Shown here: positions 17,254 through 26,700 of the stretch, one piece after another | Numbering within the stretch: the stretch's first letter is position 1 | How the letters are laid out: each line of letters begins with the position of its first letter | Assembly (NCBI RefSeq): GCF_004217335.1 | Contig: NZ_SHMP01000005.1 | Coordinates: 1-64,000 of the forward strand | Length of the DNA: 64,000 nt | Origin: Natrinema hispanicum | GTDB taxonomy: Archaea > Halobacteriota > Halobacteria > Halobacteriales > Natrialbaceae | Reading direction: 5' to 3' | Position numbers and translations under genes: made by a program | The notes under the pieces: model-generated | What the model was told of the DNA's origin: nothing | The model's database searches: none | What the model saw: only the letters and a program-made list of their open reading frames with translations

Positions 17254-17856
17254 TTATGCTGCACCGCGAGGTTCGGTCGCGGGCGGGCTCACGTCTTCGA
17301 CCGGCCGGGACGCTATCGCGACGGAGACCATCGAGAAGCCGGTTACGAGGAGGCTCACACCCACGAGAAGCCCGATCGCCCAGGCTGCCGTTGCCGGGAA
17401 GCCGGCCCAGAGGAGGCCAGCGAGGACCAGCGAGATAACGCCGCTGACGGCGATCGAGAGCCGTCCCGGGGCCGACCCCATCCACAGCGCCATCCCCAGT
17501 TCGACGATGCCGTCGACGAAGAGGTACGCCACGAGCACCAGCGTCAGGGTAACGAGCGCGACGACGGGCGCTGCGAGGACGGCCAGCCCGGCGAGTACCG
17601 AGACGATCGCAAGCGTGACCTGCCAGAGCGAGCCACGCCACCCGCGTGCTGTGAATGCGTGAACGCCATGGACGACCCCGCCGACGACGAGAAGTGCGCC
17701 GAGCACGATCGATACCGAGAGCCCGGTGACGACCGGAGCGGCAATCGCGAGGAGGCCGATCAGCCCGACGATCCCACCCGCGATCGCGAGCGGCCGCCAG
17801 TCATTCTCGAGGGAGGCCCCCTCGGCGTACGTGGTGTCTGCTGTTTCACTGCTCAT
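17254..17856 (-). CDS. HdeD-family membrane protein
   Basis: A 200-residue protein with six hydrophobic helices in three hairpins, for example PLAIAGGIVGLIGLLAIAAPVV, SIVLGALLVVGGVVHGV and AIGLLVGVSLLVTGFSMVSVAIA. This is the DUF308/HdeD pattern known from acid-resistance proteins of bacteria; its role in haloarchaea is unknown. I chose ATG at 17856 (MSSETADTT) over a longer frame because the upstream residues look non-coding. A TATATAA element also lies about 32 bp upstream on the minus strand (17888-17895). Confidence 0.85.
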   Translation of the reverse strand: MSSETADTTYAEGASLENDWRPLAIAGGIVGLIGLLAIAAPVVTGLSVSIVLGALLVVGGVVHGVHAFTARGWRGSLWQVTLAIVSVLAGLAVLAAPVVALVTLTLVLVAYLFVDGIVELGMALWMGSAPGRLSIAVSGVISLVLAGLLWAGFPATAAWAIGLLVGVSLLVTGFSMVSVAIASRPVEDVSPPATEPRGAA

Positions 17857-17887
17857 TATATTCACCAATACTAGACACGCTGTGCGT

Positions 17888-17895
17888 GTATATAA
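17888..17895 (-). promoter_or_regulatory. TATA element of the HdeD-like gene
   Basis: TTATATAC on the minus strand sits about 32-39 bp upstream of the ATG at 17856, allowing a leader of a few nucleotides. It supports that start. Confidence 0.5.
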
Positions 17896-18036
17896 CACAA
17901 TTCTACAGCTTGACAGTAGCTCACGGGCACAGACCAGTCCGAAACGGGGACGAACGGCGACAGCAGACTCGCAACAACCGAGTTCAGTGGTCGTCGAACC
18001 ACGACGACTATCCCGACGGGCGTGATACCTCGAGCC

Positions 18037-18141
18037 GTGACAGACGATCGCGACGACCATCGCACGTGTGACCTCTGTGGCGAGCGAGTACCGGCGGCCG
18101 TCTATCACGAGCACCTGCTCAAGTCGTGTCCCGGCCGCTGA
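18037..18141 (+). CDS. Very small zinc-finger protein (34 aa, GTG start)
   Basis: GTG at 18037 opens a 34-codon frame whose product carries C11-x2-C14, H24/H26 and C31 (TCDLCGERVPAAVYHEHLLKSC), a C2HC-type zinc knuckle. Haloarchaea encode many such micro zinc fingers. An alternative GTG at 18022 would add five residues. It lies between two minus-strand genes on the opposite strand. No clear TATA is seen, so expression is uncertain. Confidence 0.5.
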   Translation: MTDDRDDHRTCDLCGERVPAAVYHEHLLKSCPGR

Positions 18142-18182
18142 GACTGCAAGCGAGGGGTGGAGACCGATCGCACTCGAGTCGG

Positions 18183-19934
18183 TTACTTCTCTTCGACGTG
18201 GCGAATCTCGCAGGCGATCCCGCGCGTGCTCTCGGCCATTTCGCGGCCGAACATCTCGGCGCGGCCGACGGCGAAGGCCTTCGGTCCCTCGACGATCACC
18301 TCGTCGCCGACGCGGATCTCCTCGTCGGCGTCGACGACTCCCGGCGCGAGCACGCTGCCGTGGGGGACGAAGCCATCGATCTCGACGCGCTTGACCGGCG
18401 CATCGCTTGCGAGCCAGCGCTTCGCTCCCTCGAGCGTAAACGACAGCGTGCCGTACTGGGGCACCATCGTCGCGAGCTGGGTGTCCCCGCTGTCTCGAAC
18501 CTGAATCTTGGGGTACCGACCAGTGGTCTGGATGTTCGCGAAGAGTTCATTGCCAGCGCCGTCACCGAGCAGGTAATCAGCGATGGCGCGGACGGTGTTG
18601 TGCTCGCGCTCACGTTTGGAATACTTGAGTTCGCCTGACAGCGCGTTCGAGAGATTTGCAAGCGACTCGTCGTCGGTCGGGTGCTCCGCGACGGTGTAGG
18701 TGATATCGAGGTCGAGTCGTTCCTCGACGCGCTCGACGATGTCGCGGTAGCCCTCGTCGGGAACGTGGGCGATAATATTCGGGTACTCGTTGCGCTCGAG
18801 ATAGCGCCGGAGGACTTCGCTGACGAACTGCTTTTCGTCTTCCGACCAGCGACCCGTTACCACGGTGTCGTAGTGTTGGGCAGGGTAGGTCGTCTCGAGT
18901 TCCTGCGGGACGACGCCGATGGGGCTGGTCATCGAGACGAGGTGACCGCGCCACTGGATGACGTCGTGGAACTGACGGTGGCTCTGGGACTCGCTGTAGG
19001 GCTTGGTGGCCGAACAGGGCACGAGCACAAGCGGATTCTGGAAGCGGTTGCGATACCGTGTCGTCACCCGGTCGGCAAAGCGCTGGATTTCGACCCGGCG
19101 AAGCGTATCCTCGGTCGCCGCGTCGAGCTGGGCGTCCCGCAGAATCGGCGTGCGCTCCTCGAGATAGCCCCACTGCGAGTCGAGTTCGCGCATCGCGGCA
19201 GTGAGCCACTGGTCGTGGCGGGCCTGCCCCTCGAGGTAATCCCGAAGTCGACCGTCCCGGATCCGCCGGCGGACGATCGCTAATTCGGCTTCAAGGGCGT
19301 TTCGGTTGTGTTCGGCACAATCCTCGCGGGTAAACTCCTCGCGAGGCTGTTGGCAGGCCGGGCAGGAACAGGGGAGTTCGTCGAGATCCTCGAGGAAGTA
19401 CGCCTCGTCGGTCGTGAGATACCGGCCTTCGGTGCCCTTGACGACCGCGGCGGTCGCGTCGAAGAGGTCGACACCGGCGTAGGCTAGCAGGGCGACGTTT
19501 CGCGGCGTCGCGACGCCGGAGAACAGCAGAGCAGTGTCGGCGGGGATCGCCTCACGAACGTCGACGACGGCCTCGACCAGTGCCGCGCCGTGGCCCATCA
19601 CCGACTGAACGTTCGAGAGGGCATAGGCGTCCGTGCCGTGGTCGTCGACGTGCTCGCTCGAGACGACGGCGACGCTCGGGTAGTCGACGTCGGGGACGTC
19701 GACAGCAAAGGATTCCTGAACCTCCATGGCGGTCCCGCCGGGGAACGCCCGGTGGGGAAGGACGGTGAGTGTCGACTCATCGCCGTCGGGGATCTCGCGG
19801 GACTGGCTCCAGAGCGAGCCCCCGTCTTCGAGGACGTCGTCGACGAGTGCGGGCGTCGATCGTGGCGAGGACAGCCGGAGTTCGCCCACGCGCGCGGCCC
19901 CATCGCGCTCGTGTACTTCGAAATAGTCGGTCAT
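18183..19934 (-). CDS. arcS: Archaeosine synthase subunit ArcS (TgtA2)
   Basis: ArcS modifies the preQ0 base that TgtA has inserted at position 15 of archaeal tRNA, working with RaSEA to make archaeosine (G+). The 583-residue protein has a TGT-like N-terminal half with a CSCPACQ cysteine cluster. It then carries the ArcS-specific PCSATKPYSESQSHRQF motif near residues 304-320 and a C-terminal PUA domain (PQYGTLSFTLEGAKRWL... GDEVIVEGPKAFAVGRAEM). I chose ATG at 19934 (MTDYFEVHERDG); the open frame upstream is not family-like. tgtA and RaSEA lie 5-7 kb away. Confidence 0.95.
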   Translation of the reverse strand: MTDYFEVHERDGAARVGELRLSSPRSTPALVDDVLEDGGSLWSQSREIPDGDESTLTVLPHRAFPGGTAMEVQESFAVDVPDVDYPSVAVVSSEHVDDHGTDAYALSNVQSVMGHGAALVEAVVDVREAIPADTALLFSGVATPRNVALLAYAGVDLFDATAAVVKGTEGRYLTTDEAYFLEDLDELPCSCPACQQPREEFTREDCAEHNRNALEAELAIVRRRIRDGRLRDYLEGQARHDQWLTAAMRELDSQWGYLEERTPILRDAQLDAATEDTLRRVEIQRFADRVTTRYRNRFQNPLVLVPCSATKPYSESQSHRQFHDVIQWRGHLVSMTSPIGVVPQELETTYPAQHYDTVVTGRWSEDEKQFVSEVLRRYLERNEYPNIIAHVPDEGYRDIVERVEERLDLDITYTVAEHPTDDESLANLSNALSGELKYSKREREHNTVRAIADYLLGDGAGNELFANIQTTGRYPKIQVRDSGDTQLATMVPQYGTLSFTLEGAKRWLASDAPVKRVEIDGFVPHGSVLAPGVVDADEEIRVGDEVIVEGPKAFAVGRAEMFGREMAESTRGIACEIRHVEEK

Positions 19935-20244
19935 ACTCGATATGACCGTGGCGGGCGAAAGAGGTTGTCGATCGCACGTGAGGACTCGAGCCGGCAAGCC
20001 ATTGACTTCCATGCCCGTGTCTCTATCGATCACTGATAGTACGAACCAGAATCTAACAGAAAAGATTGAGAAATTAATACTCAATTGCCGTTCAAAATTA
20101 GGGGCTCTATAGCGCTAACAGCTGGCCGGATGACGGTATCGGGAAACAGTGACACCGGCAGTCAAACGGGACGAATAGTCCCGGGTACTGTTATTTCGGG
20201 AATTGGACCACATCTTGTTTATTGGCCGCTAGCCAACGTCCCGT
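19935..20244. other. Divergent arcS/nosL intergenic region
   Basis: No gene is seen. It contains two small inverted repeats (20065-20070 with 20080-20085, and CGGGAC/GTCCCG at 20167-20172 with 20178-20183). A TTTATT TATA element at 20217-20222 lies 23-28 bp before nosL. The second dyad could be a regulatory site for nosL. Confidence 0.45.
20217..20222 (+). promoter_or_regulatory. TATA element of nosL
   Basis: TTTATT lies 23-28 bp upstream of the nosL ATG, consistent with a leaderless transcript and with that start. Confidence 0.55.
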
Positions 20245-20859
20245 ATGAACGTCCCAACTGTCGGTGCAGATGACGACCGACGTATCACCCGTCGAACGGT
20301 CTTGGGCGGCGTGGGTGCTGCCTCTCTCGCAACGCTTGCCGGGTGTTTCGGTGGGAGTGGGAACGGTGACGCGTCCGAGTCGGTCCCCGATCCGATCAGT
20401 ATCGACGAAGGGAAAGAGTGCGATCAGTGCGGGATGATCATCGGGAACTATCTCGGACCCGCGGGCCAGTCCCACTACGAGGATCCGACTGCCGTGCTCG
20501 AGGAAGACCGTCCGGCACAGTTCTGTAGCTCGCTCTGTACGTACATGTTCACGTTCAATAACGAGTCCGAACCGCAAGTCAGCTACCTGACGGACTATTC
20601 AGCCGTTGAGTACGAGGTCGACACAAGCACTGCTCAAACTACCATTTCCCGCCATCTCGAGGCCGACGCGTTCGGCGACGTGACGGAACTCACGATGGTC
20701 GCAAACAGTGATGTCAAGGGAGCGATGGGAGAGTCTCTCGTTCCGTTCAGTGACGCAGACCAGGCCAACGAGTTCCAGTCGGAATACGGTGGTGACATCT
20801 ACGAGCACAACGAAATCACGCAAGAACTCGTCAGTTCGATGATGTCCGGAGGGATGTGA
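20245..20859 (+). CDS. nosL: NosL-family copper chaperone lipoprotein
   Basis: NosL delivers Cu(I) during maturation of nitrous oxide reductase. The 204-residue precursor has a twin-arginine signal (ITRRTVLGG) and a lipobox ending at C34 (LATLAGC), so it is exported folded and lipid-anchored. The family copper motif CDQCGM lies at 59-64 (C59, C62, M64), followed by FCSSLC (C94, C98). The C-terminal PFSDADQANEFQSEYGGDIY segment is standard for NosL. It is convergent with nosY. No nosZ lies in the window, so the client enzyme must be elsewhere or different. Confidence 0.9.
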   Translation: MNVPTVGADDDRRITRRTVLGGVGAASLATLAGCFGGSGNGDASESVPDPISIDEGKECDQCGMIIGNYLGPAGQSHYEDPTAVLEEDRPAQFCSSLCTYMFTFNNESEPQVSYLTDYSAVEYEVDTSTAQTTISRHLEADAFGDVTELTMVANSDVKGAMGESLVPFSDADQANEFQSEYGGDIYEHNEITQELVSSMMSGGM

Positions 20860-21024
20860 ACGCGGCCGCTTGCTTCTGATCGATCGCGTTCAATACTACA
20901 ACACCGTTCTGGTTTCGATAGACTAGTACCGAACGTCGAGGCACACCCGATCGCACGGCTGCTATGCGATCGGTATGTGAATTTTCACTAGCTCCGGAAA
21001 CGCTAATACGTCTCTGACGGCCGT

Positions 21025-21918
21025 CTAGCGGTTCAGGACCCACGTCGCGATTCCCAGCGACGTGGCCGTCCAGACGACGAGGCTCACGAGACTCGCGATC
21101 GGTGATGCGGCTGCCGGCCCGGTCCCTGACGCGACGACGATCGCACTTTCGAAGACGAGCCCTCGGTATGCGCTCAGCGGACTGAGCGCAAGCGCATACA
21201 CGAGGCTGCCGTCGCCGATCGATCCGGCCGAAAACCCGTAGACGAGCGCCAGATCGAACCCGACAAGCAAGACGACGAGCGCGACGACCGACAGCGCGAT
21301 CGCACTCCGTGTCCCACTGACGACGGCCGAAATCGCAATCGCGATTGCGAGGACCGTCAACGCAAAGAGGATCGTCAGGACGATGAACCGAGCGAACAGG
21401 ATCGGCGAATCGACGCCGGAGTGTGACGCATAGAGGGTCCGCCCCTCCTCTTCAGCGACGAAGACGAGTAGCACGGTGACGACGAGCGGAGCCACGATCG
21501 CAGTGAGCAGGCCGATCGCTCGCCCGACGTAGACGCCGGCAACGATCTCGCGACTCGAGACGGGATACGTCTTCAGGACGTCGAGTTCGCCACGCTCTGC
21601 GTCGCCGAGGATCGCGCGATAGCCAAACGCGATCGCGACGACCGGGACGAGCAACTCGAGTGGGGTGAGCAAGTCGACCAGCGTCGGGACGTATCCGCCC
21701 TGGACGCTCCCGCTGACCGAGCTAATCCCGAGCACGACGGCGGCAAAGGCGAGCGCGAGAATGAAAAACGTCCGCGTCCGCACGATCGTCCGGAGTTCCC
21801 GTCCGATGATCGTCCTGAGAATGTGTTTCGGGCCGGGTGCGGTCGACTGCGAGCGACCGAACTGTCCGGAGGTCCGGTCGCGGGTGGTGTCACTCGGCGT
21901 GTTCACGTCGCCGCTCAT
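21025..21918 (-). CDS. nosY: ABC transporter permease (NosY-like)
   Basis: A 297-residue membrane protein with about six helices (FFILALAFAAVVLGISSV, LVPVVAIAFGYRAILGDAERGELDVLKTYPVSSREIVAGVYVGRA and others). The AERGELDVLKTYPVSR segment is typical of ABC-2 permeases of the NosY type. It is the last gene of nosD-nosF-nosY and overlaps nosF by 4 bp. NosFY couples ATP hydrolysis to a periplasmic NosD partner in copper-site assembly. Ordinary export permease is the alternative if the nosD link is incidental. Confidence 0.85.
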   Translation of the reverse strand: MSGDVNTPSDTTRDRTSGQFGRSQSTAPGPKHILRTIIGRELRTIVRTRTFFILALAFAAVVLGISSVSGSVQGGYVPTLVDLLTPLELLVPVVAIAFGYRAILGDAERGELDVLKTYPVSSREIVAGVYVGRAIGLLTAIVAPLVVTVLLVFVAEEEGRTLYASHSGVDSPILFARFIVLTILFALTVLAIAIAISAVVSGTRSAIALSVVALVVLLVGFDLALVYGFSAGSIGDGSLVYALALSPLSAYRGLVFESAIVVASGTGPAAASPIASLVSLVVWTATSLGIATWVLNR

Positions 21919-22652
21919 GCGTGATCACCCACGACCTGCACGGTATCGCGGTGGCCGCCAACGGCGTGCTCGTACACCTGTCGCAGGGAGCTGCCACCCA
22001 CTCGAGCCCGAACGTCGGCGATCGATCCTTGTTCGGCGACGCGGCCATCGGCGAGTATCAACAGGTCGTCGGCGACCTGCTCGACGAGCTCTAAGTCGTG
22101 GGAGCTCAACAGGACCGCGATCCCCTCGTCGGCGAGGTCGGCAGCGACATCGAAGACGTGCAACCCCATGCTCGGATCGAGCCCGCTGCCCGGCTCGTCC
22201 AAGATGACGATCGGTGGGTCGCCGATCGTCGACTGTGCAATGCCGAGCAACCGGGTCATCCCGCCGGAGAGGGCTTCGACCGGTCGATCGGCTGCGTTCT
22301 CGAGGCCGACCCGCTCGAGTTGGGCCATCGCGTCGGTCCCGTCGCCACCGACGAGTGACGCGTAGAATTGCAGCGTTTCGAATGCAGTAAAGCCGGGCCG
22401 AAACGCCGGATGCTGAGGGAGATAGCCGATCTCCCGTGCGGTGTCGGGGCCGTTGTAAGTGATCGTCCCTGCCGTCGGTTCGTGGAGGCCGGCGAGGTCG
22501 CGAATCAGCGTCGACTTGCCGGCCCCGTTCGGGCCGATCAGGGCCGTTACTCGGCCGCGTTCGATGGTCACAGAGACGTCTCGGAGTACGGAGACCGTCC
22601 CGTAGTCGTGGTCGATACCGGTCGCCTCGAGAAGTGGTGTCGTGTCAGTCAT
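21915..22652 (-). CDS. nosF: ABC transporter ATP-binding protein (NosF-like)
   Basis: A 245-residue ABC ATPase with Walker A GPNGAGKST (about 39-47), a Q-loop region GYLPQHPAF, the signature LSGGMTR, Walker B IVILDEPGSGLD and the switch histidine in LLSSHDLELV. It pairs with the adjacent NosY-like permease and the NosD-like protein. Overlaps of 8 bp with nosD and 4 bp with nosY show tight translational coupling. Confidence 0.9.
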   Translation of the reverse strand: MTDTTPLLEATGIDHDYGTVSVLRDVSVTIERGRVTALIGPNGAGKSTLIRDLAGLHEPTAGTITYNGPDTAREIGYLPQHPAFRPGFTAFETLQFYASLVGGDGTDAMAQLERVGLENAADRPVEALSGGMTRLLGIAQSTIGDPPIVILDEPGSGLDPSMGLHVFDVAADLADEGIAVLLSSHDLELVEQVADDLLILADGRVAEQGSIADVRARVGGSSLRQVYEHAVGGHRDTVQVVGDHA

Positions 22653-24582
22653 TGCTCGTCGTCCGCGTCAGTTCGTAGCAGGTCCAGGCTTCGTCTTCCC
22701 ACTCGGTCTGGGAGAGCAGGTCGGGATTGTTCGGTTCGCAACTCGGTGCTCGGTCGACGATGCTCCCGGTTCGCATGCCGGGGACCGACCCCTCGAGTCC
22801 GGCAAGGGCTTTGAGTGCGGGTGCTCGGGCGAGTGTCGGTGTCCCGTCGGTACGGTGGAGTCGGCTGTCGGTGGGATCAGTCGGTGAGTACGACATGTCG
22901 GACTGGTCGCCGTTCGCGATGCCGGCGGCTCCCTGCCAGTAGTTGCCATCGCCGCCGTGGCTCCAGATGCGGAGCGGACCGGACATCGCGGTGGCGTGGA
23001 CATCGTTGCCGACGAAGTCGTTGTTGACGACGCGGTTCGTCGGTAACATGGCGCTTGCCTCCGTGCCCACGTCGTTGCCGGCGATGACGTTGTGTTCGTA
23101 GATCGACGACGTCGAAGCGATGCGGAGTCCGAGGTCGTTTCCTTCGGCGATGTTGTTCGCGACGTAGTTCGCGCTGCCGCCCGGACTGAGGGCGTCTGCC
23201 GCGTCACGGACCGTGTTTCCGACGACGGCGTTGCGCTCCGGTCCGGTCATGATGACGATGCCCGTGTCTGCCTGTCCGCGGAGGTCGTTGTCCGCGATGA
23301 GGCTATCGCCGGTATACATCAGATGGGTACCGAGGAAGTTACCCTCGATCGTGTTCGAGCGGACGATCGTCTCCGGCGAGCGATAGAGATAGATACCGTT
23401 TCGGCCGCCCATGAACGTCGAGTCTTCGATGACGGTCGGCGACTGGAACAACAGGACGCCGGCGAGACCAGACATGGGGTCGTCCGGACCCGACACCGTC
23501 ACGTTTCTGATGACGGCGTCGTCACTCTCATAGACGATGATGCCGCTTGCCGGTGTGTCGATACTGACGTTCTCGACCCGGAGGTCGGTGGCGTCGTACG
23601 CCGAGATTCCGGCGTCAGTTCCGGCGTAGTACTGCAGGAAGGAGGCGTCCCACGCCCCCTCGTTGATGTCGACGGGGAGGTCGCCGCCCTCTCGCGTCAC
23701 GTTGCCGACACCAGTAATGTCGACCCCGCGAACCGCGACTCGCTCGCTGGTGACGGTGACGACAGAGCCGTTTCCGTCACCGCGAAGCGTCACGTTCCCC
23801 TCGCCAGCGAGCGTGATCGGTTGGTCGATCTCGATTTTCTCCTCGTACGTTCCCTCGGGAACGACGACTGTCGTGTTCGCCGGTGCCTGATCGATCGCGT
23901 CCTGAACGGAGTCTGTGTCTTCGCCGACGACGATCGAGGTCGGCCGATCGAGGTGTGCGGACGTGTTGTTGATCCGTGCGTCCGCCTGTTGCTGCCGGTC
24001 GGCCACGCGGTCACGGGCGACTTCCGCATCGTCACGGTCGAACGATTGCTCGAGGACCGACTCCCAGTCGTGGACGGTGCCGCCGTACTCGTCGGCAAAC
24101 GCCTGTGCGTCCTCGCGATCCCCGAAGGGGACGACGGTGTCACCGGCCGGCGTTTGTGACTCACTGCCAATGACGAACGATGCCGTCTCGGCGTCGGTCC
24201 ACCCGGGCGACGACTCGGTGACCGGGTAGCCGTTCTCGTTGAGTTCGACACCGGTCTCGCTGTAGTCGGAGACGTAGACCGTCAGCGGATAGCCAAACCG
24301 CTGTTCGTGTGCTGGCTGGCGCTGCTGGTCGACGAACGTCTCGACGCCGTAGTAGCCGACGACGTACTGGTACTGTGAATAGAAGACCTGTGCGCGCGGG
24401 AGGTCGACCTCGTCGGAGAGTGCGTACTCGGACTCGAGAGTGAGTCCGACGGTCACCGTATCGTCGAAGGCGACGGGATCCGGCGAGGTCGATCCCACGT
24501 CGACGACGAACAGCCCGACAGCACCGAGCGCAACGACGAGGAGAAGACCTAGAAAGACGGTGCTAAGAGAGCGGTCGATCAC
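22645..24582 (-). CDS. nosD: NosD-like copper-site maturation protein with N-terminal NosL-like domain
   Basis: A 645-residue protein. A membrane anchor or signal at about 8-29 is followed by a NosL-like domain (about 40-190, ending VPFGDREDAQAFADEYGGTVHDW). The NosD right-handed beta-helix follows (about 215-600): PTSIVVGEDTDSVQDAIDQAPANTTVVVPEGTYEE, then repeated NTI.GN-type CASH units. The NosL-like part lacks the CxxCGM copper motif and has no cysteine. NosD acts outside the membrane with NosFY. A TATA element (AAATATAT, about 24604-24611) lies 22-29 bp upstream. A cysteine-bearing NWQGAA tail region (CYELTR) ends the protein. Confidence 0.88.
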   Translation of the reverse strand: MIDRSLSTVFLGLLLVVALGAVGLFVVDVGSTSPDPVAFDDTVTVGLTLESEYALSDEVDLPRAQVFYSQYQYVVGYYGVETFVDQQRQPAHEQRFGYPLTVYVSDYSETGVELNENGYPVTESSPGWTDAETASFVIGSESQTPAGDTVVPFGDREDAQAFADEYGGTVHDWESVLEQSFDRDDAEVARDRVADRQQQADARINNTSAHLDRPTSIVVGEDTDSVQDAIDQAPANTTVVVPEGTYEEKIEIDQPITLAGEGNVTLRGDGNGSVVTVTSERVAVRGVDITGVGNVTREGGDLPVDINEGAWDASFLQYYAGTDAGISAYDATDLRVENVSIDTPASGIIVYESDDAVIRNVTVSGPDDPMSGLAGVLLFQSPTVIEDSTFMGGRNGIYLYRSPETIVRSNTIEGNFLGTHLMYTGDSLIADNDLRGQADTGIVIMTGPERNAVVGNTVRDAADALSPGGSANYVANNIAEGNDLGLRIASTSSIYEHNVIAGNDVGTEASAMLPTNRVVNNDFVGNDVHATAMSGPLRIWSHGGDGNYWQGAAGIANGDQSDMSYSPTDPTDSRLHRTDGTPTLARAPALKALAGLEGSVPGMRTGSIVDRAPSCEPNNPDLLSQTEWEDEAWTCYELTRTTSND

Positions 24583-24659
24583 GGTCGCCCGTTCGCTTCC
24601 ACGGAAAATATATCGTCTGGTTTATTCCTCGAACCGACTGTCAACGATGCTGACAGTCG

Positions 24660-25022
24660 CTACGCCGACTCGAGGTACGTCGCCGTCGCGGACGTGTGGC
24701 CACGATTGAACGAGAGGATCTTGACCCGGATCACGTCCGTCACCGCACAACTGTCGGGGACATCCTCGACGAAGATGACGAATCCCTCGATCTTGCCGAC
24801 TGCCCGGCGCTCGCCGGAGTGATGATCGGTGAACTCGCGGATCGCGACCGTCTCGACGTCGCCGATGTCGACTGGCGGCTCACGTTGTTGAGCTTCTTGG
24901 TGACGTTTCCGGGACTGGCGCTCGCCCGCGGAGCCACCGCGGACGCGGGTGAACAGCCACGAGCCAATCAGGAGGGCGACGAACGCACCAACAGCAAGCG
25001 TTTCGGGGCCAGGACCGAGCAT
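24660..25022 (-). CDS. Membrane-anchored TRAM-domain protein
   Basis: A 120-residue protein with one N-terminal membrane helix (about 6-25, ETLAVGAFVALLIGSWLFTRV), a charged linker, and a C-terminal TRAM domain (about 50-118). The TRAM pattern is visible as RAVGKIEGFVIFVEDVPDSCAVTDVIRVKILSFNRGHTSATA. TRAM domains bind RNA; haloarchaea have many free TRAM proteins, but a membrane anchor is less usual. It lies 77 bp upstream of nosD on the same strand. Confidence 0.82.
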   Translation of the reverse strand: MLGPGPETLAVGAFVALLIGSWLFTRVRGGSAGERQSRKRHQEAQQREPPVDIGDVETVAIREFTDHHSGERRAVGKIEGFVIFVEDVPDSCAVTDVIRVKILSFNRGHTSATATYLESA

Positions 25023-25079
25023 ACCCCAATCGGTCGACGCCTCGCTATTCGGTGTTCCGATCCAGGATGACGGTTCACA

Positions 25080-26555
25080 CTACGCCGCAGTGAGATCGAC
25101 CAGCGAAACGTCGTCGGGGACGCGCTCGAGGACAGCCGCGGGCCACCCGTCGTGAGCGAGCGTGATGTCGGCAGCCGGATTCACGTCGACGAGTCGGGCG
25201 ACGCCATCGGCCGCGGCCGCGAGCGCGGCGCGATCTGTCCGATCGGGGACTTCGGCGGTCAGCGGGTAGCTCTTCGAGAGCGCCCGCGGGAAGGGACCGA
25301 AGGGCGGCTCGACTCGCCAGGAATCGTCATACTCGTCGCTTCGAGGTGCGCTGCCTTCGGTCAACAGCAGGGAGTCAGGGACCGACAGCCGCTCGAGGCG
25401 CTCGTGGTGGCGCACGACTTCGGGACGGCGAGCGCTCTCGTGGGAGGTGTAGAAAAACGACCCCTTCGAGACTGGGTCCGATTGCTCGAGTTGCGCGGCG
25501 TGATCGAGCAGGGTCCGATAGCCGTCGAGCATCGTCGGGTGTGCGCGAGCACGCTGTTCGACGAGCTCAAGGAGGTTGCCGGCGCGGATCGCCTGTTTGA
25601 TCCGGCGGATCTCGGCGAAGGTGACGTGGAGGTTGTGGGCGGCCAGTTCCGACTCGCGTTCGGTGTCTGGGAGCGCGCGGAGCTCGTCGGGCGAGTGGTC
25701 GGTACAGACGGCACACGAACACGGGAGGTAGTCGATCTCCTCGAGCGCTCGGGTGCCCCGAACCGTCAGATACCGGTCGTCGCGGGCGTAGAGCGCGTAG
25801 GCCGCCGAGTCGAACAGGTCACAGCCCATCGCGACTGCGAGCGCGAACATCATTGGGTGGCCGGCACCGAAGAGGTGGACCGGCGCGTCGGCTCCCAGAC
25901 CGCGTTTGGCAGCGGCGACGACGTCGACCACGTCGTCGTAGCGGTAGTCGTTCATCAGCGGGACGACCGCGCCAACTGGGAAGACGTCGAGATCGGTGCC
26001 CTCGGCGTGGCAGCCCGCTCGCTCGCGGAGGTCGGGATATGTCGAGCCCTGGACGGGCGCGCTGACGAGCATCTCGCCCGTGTCGACGTCCTCGGCGATC
26101 TCGAGTCGCTCCTGCGTCGTCTCGAGTTCTCGTTCTGCCTGTTCGCGGGGAACGTCAGGCGGAGTTGGAATGTCGACGGGCGTGGCGATGTCGGAGCCGA
26201 TCTCGTGCTGGAATTCGAGAATTTCCTCGGTCGTCACGGTGATCTCACCGTACTCGGAGAGTTGGAACGAGCCCGAGTCGGTCATGATCGCGCCGGGGAA
26301 ATCCAGCATGTCGTGGAGGCCGCCCGCGAGGGCGCGCTCGCGGAGGTCGTCGTCGCCGTGGATAATATAGGAGTTCGTGATGAGAATCTCGGCACCGAAC
26401 TCGTCGGCGAGCCGGCGGGGACTGATCGTGTCCAGATTCGGGTTGATTACCGGCAGCAGCGCCGGGGTTTCGACGGTGACATTGGCACGGGGAACGGAGA
26501 GTTCGCCGATCCGCCCGCCGGCGTCGGTATCCCGGATTTCGAAGCACTCACGCAT
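25080..26555 (-). CDS. tgtA: tRNA-guanine(15) transglycosylase (archaeosine TGT)
   Basis: TgtA exchanges guanine-15 of tRNA for preQ0, the first step of archaeosine synthesis. The 491-residue protein has the nucleophilic Asp region [14 protein letters not shown] (D93) and a second acidic motif near [15 protein letters not shown]. The zinc site is [10 protein letters not shown] near 276-285, and a C-terminal part is typical of haloarchaeal TgtA. I chose ATG at 26555 (MRECFEIRD); the 25 extra upstream residues look non-coding. It is divergent from the RaSEA gene by 145 bp, so the two share a promoter region. Confidence 0.96.
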   Translation of the reverse strand: MRECFEIRDTDAGGRIGELSVPRANVTVETPALLPVINPNLDTISPRRLADEFGAEILITNSYIIHGDDDLRERALAGGLHDMLDFPGAIMTDSGSFQLSEYGEITVTTEEILEFQHEIGSDIATPVDIPTPPDVPREQAERELETTQERLEIAEDVDTGEMLVSAPVQGSTYPDLRERAGCHAEGTDLDVFPVGAVVPLMNDYRYDDVVDVVAAAKRGLGADAPVHLFGAGHPMMFALAVAMGCDLFDSAAYALYARDDRYLTVRGTRALEEIDYLPCSCAVCTDHSPDELRALPDTERESELAAHNLHVTFAEIRRIKQAIRAGNLLELVEQRARAHPTMLDGYRTLLDHAAQLEQSDPVSKGSFFYTSHESARRPEVVRHHERLERLSVPDSLLLTEGSAPRSDEYDDSWRVEPPFGPFPRALSKSYPLTAEVPDRTDRAALAAAADGVARLVDVNPAADITLAHDGWPAAVLERVPDDVSLVDLTAA

Positions 26556-26700
26556 TGCGTTGTCGTTGGGCGGTCGGACGTAAGACGTGACGGTTTTCGA
26601 CCCGCTGGACTCGAGCCGCCAGAGAGCCACGTTCCGGCCGAGAACGTCGGCACGCAGGGAGACGAAGGCGCTTTACGCACTGGGCCGCTTCCGTCTTCTA

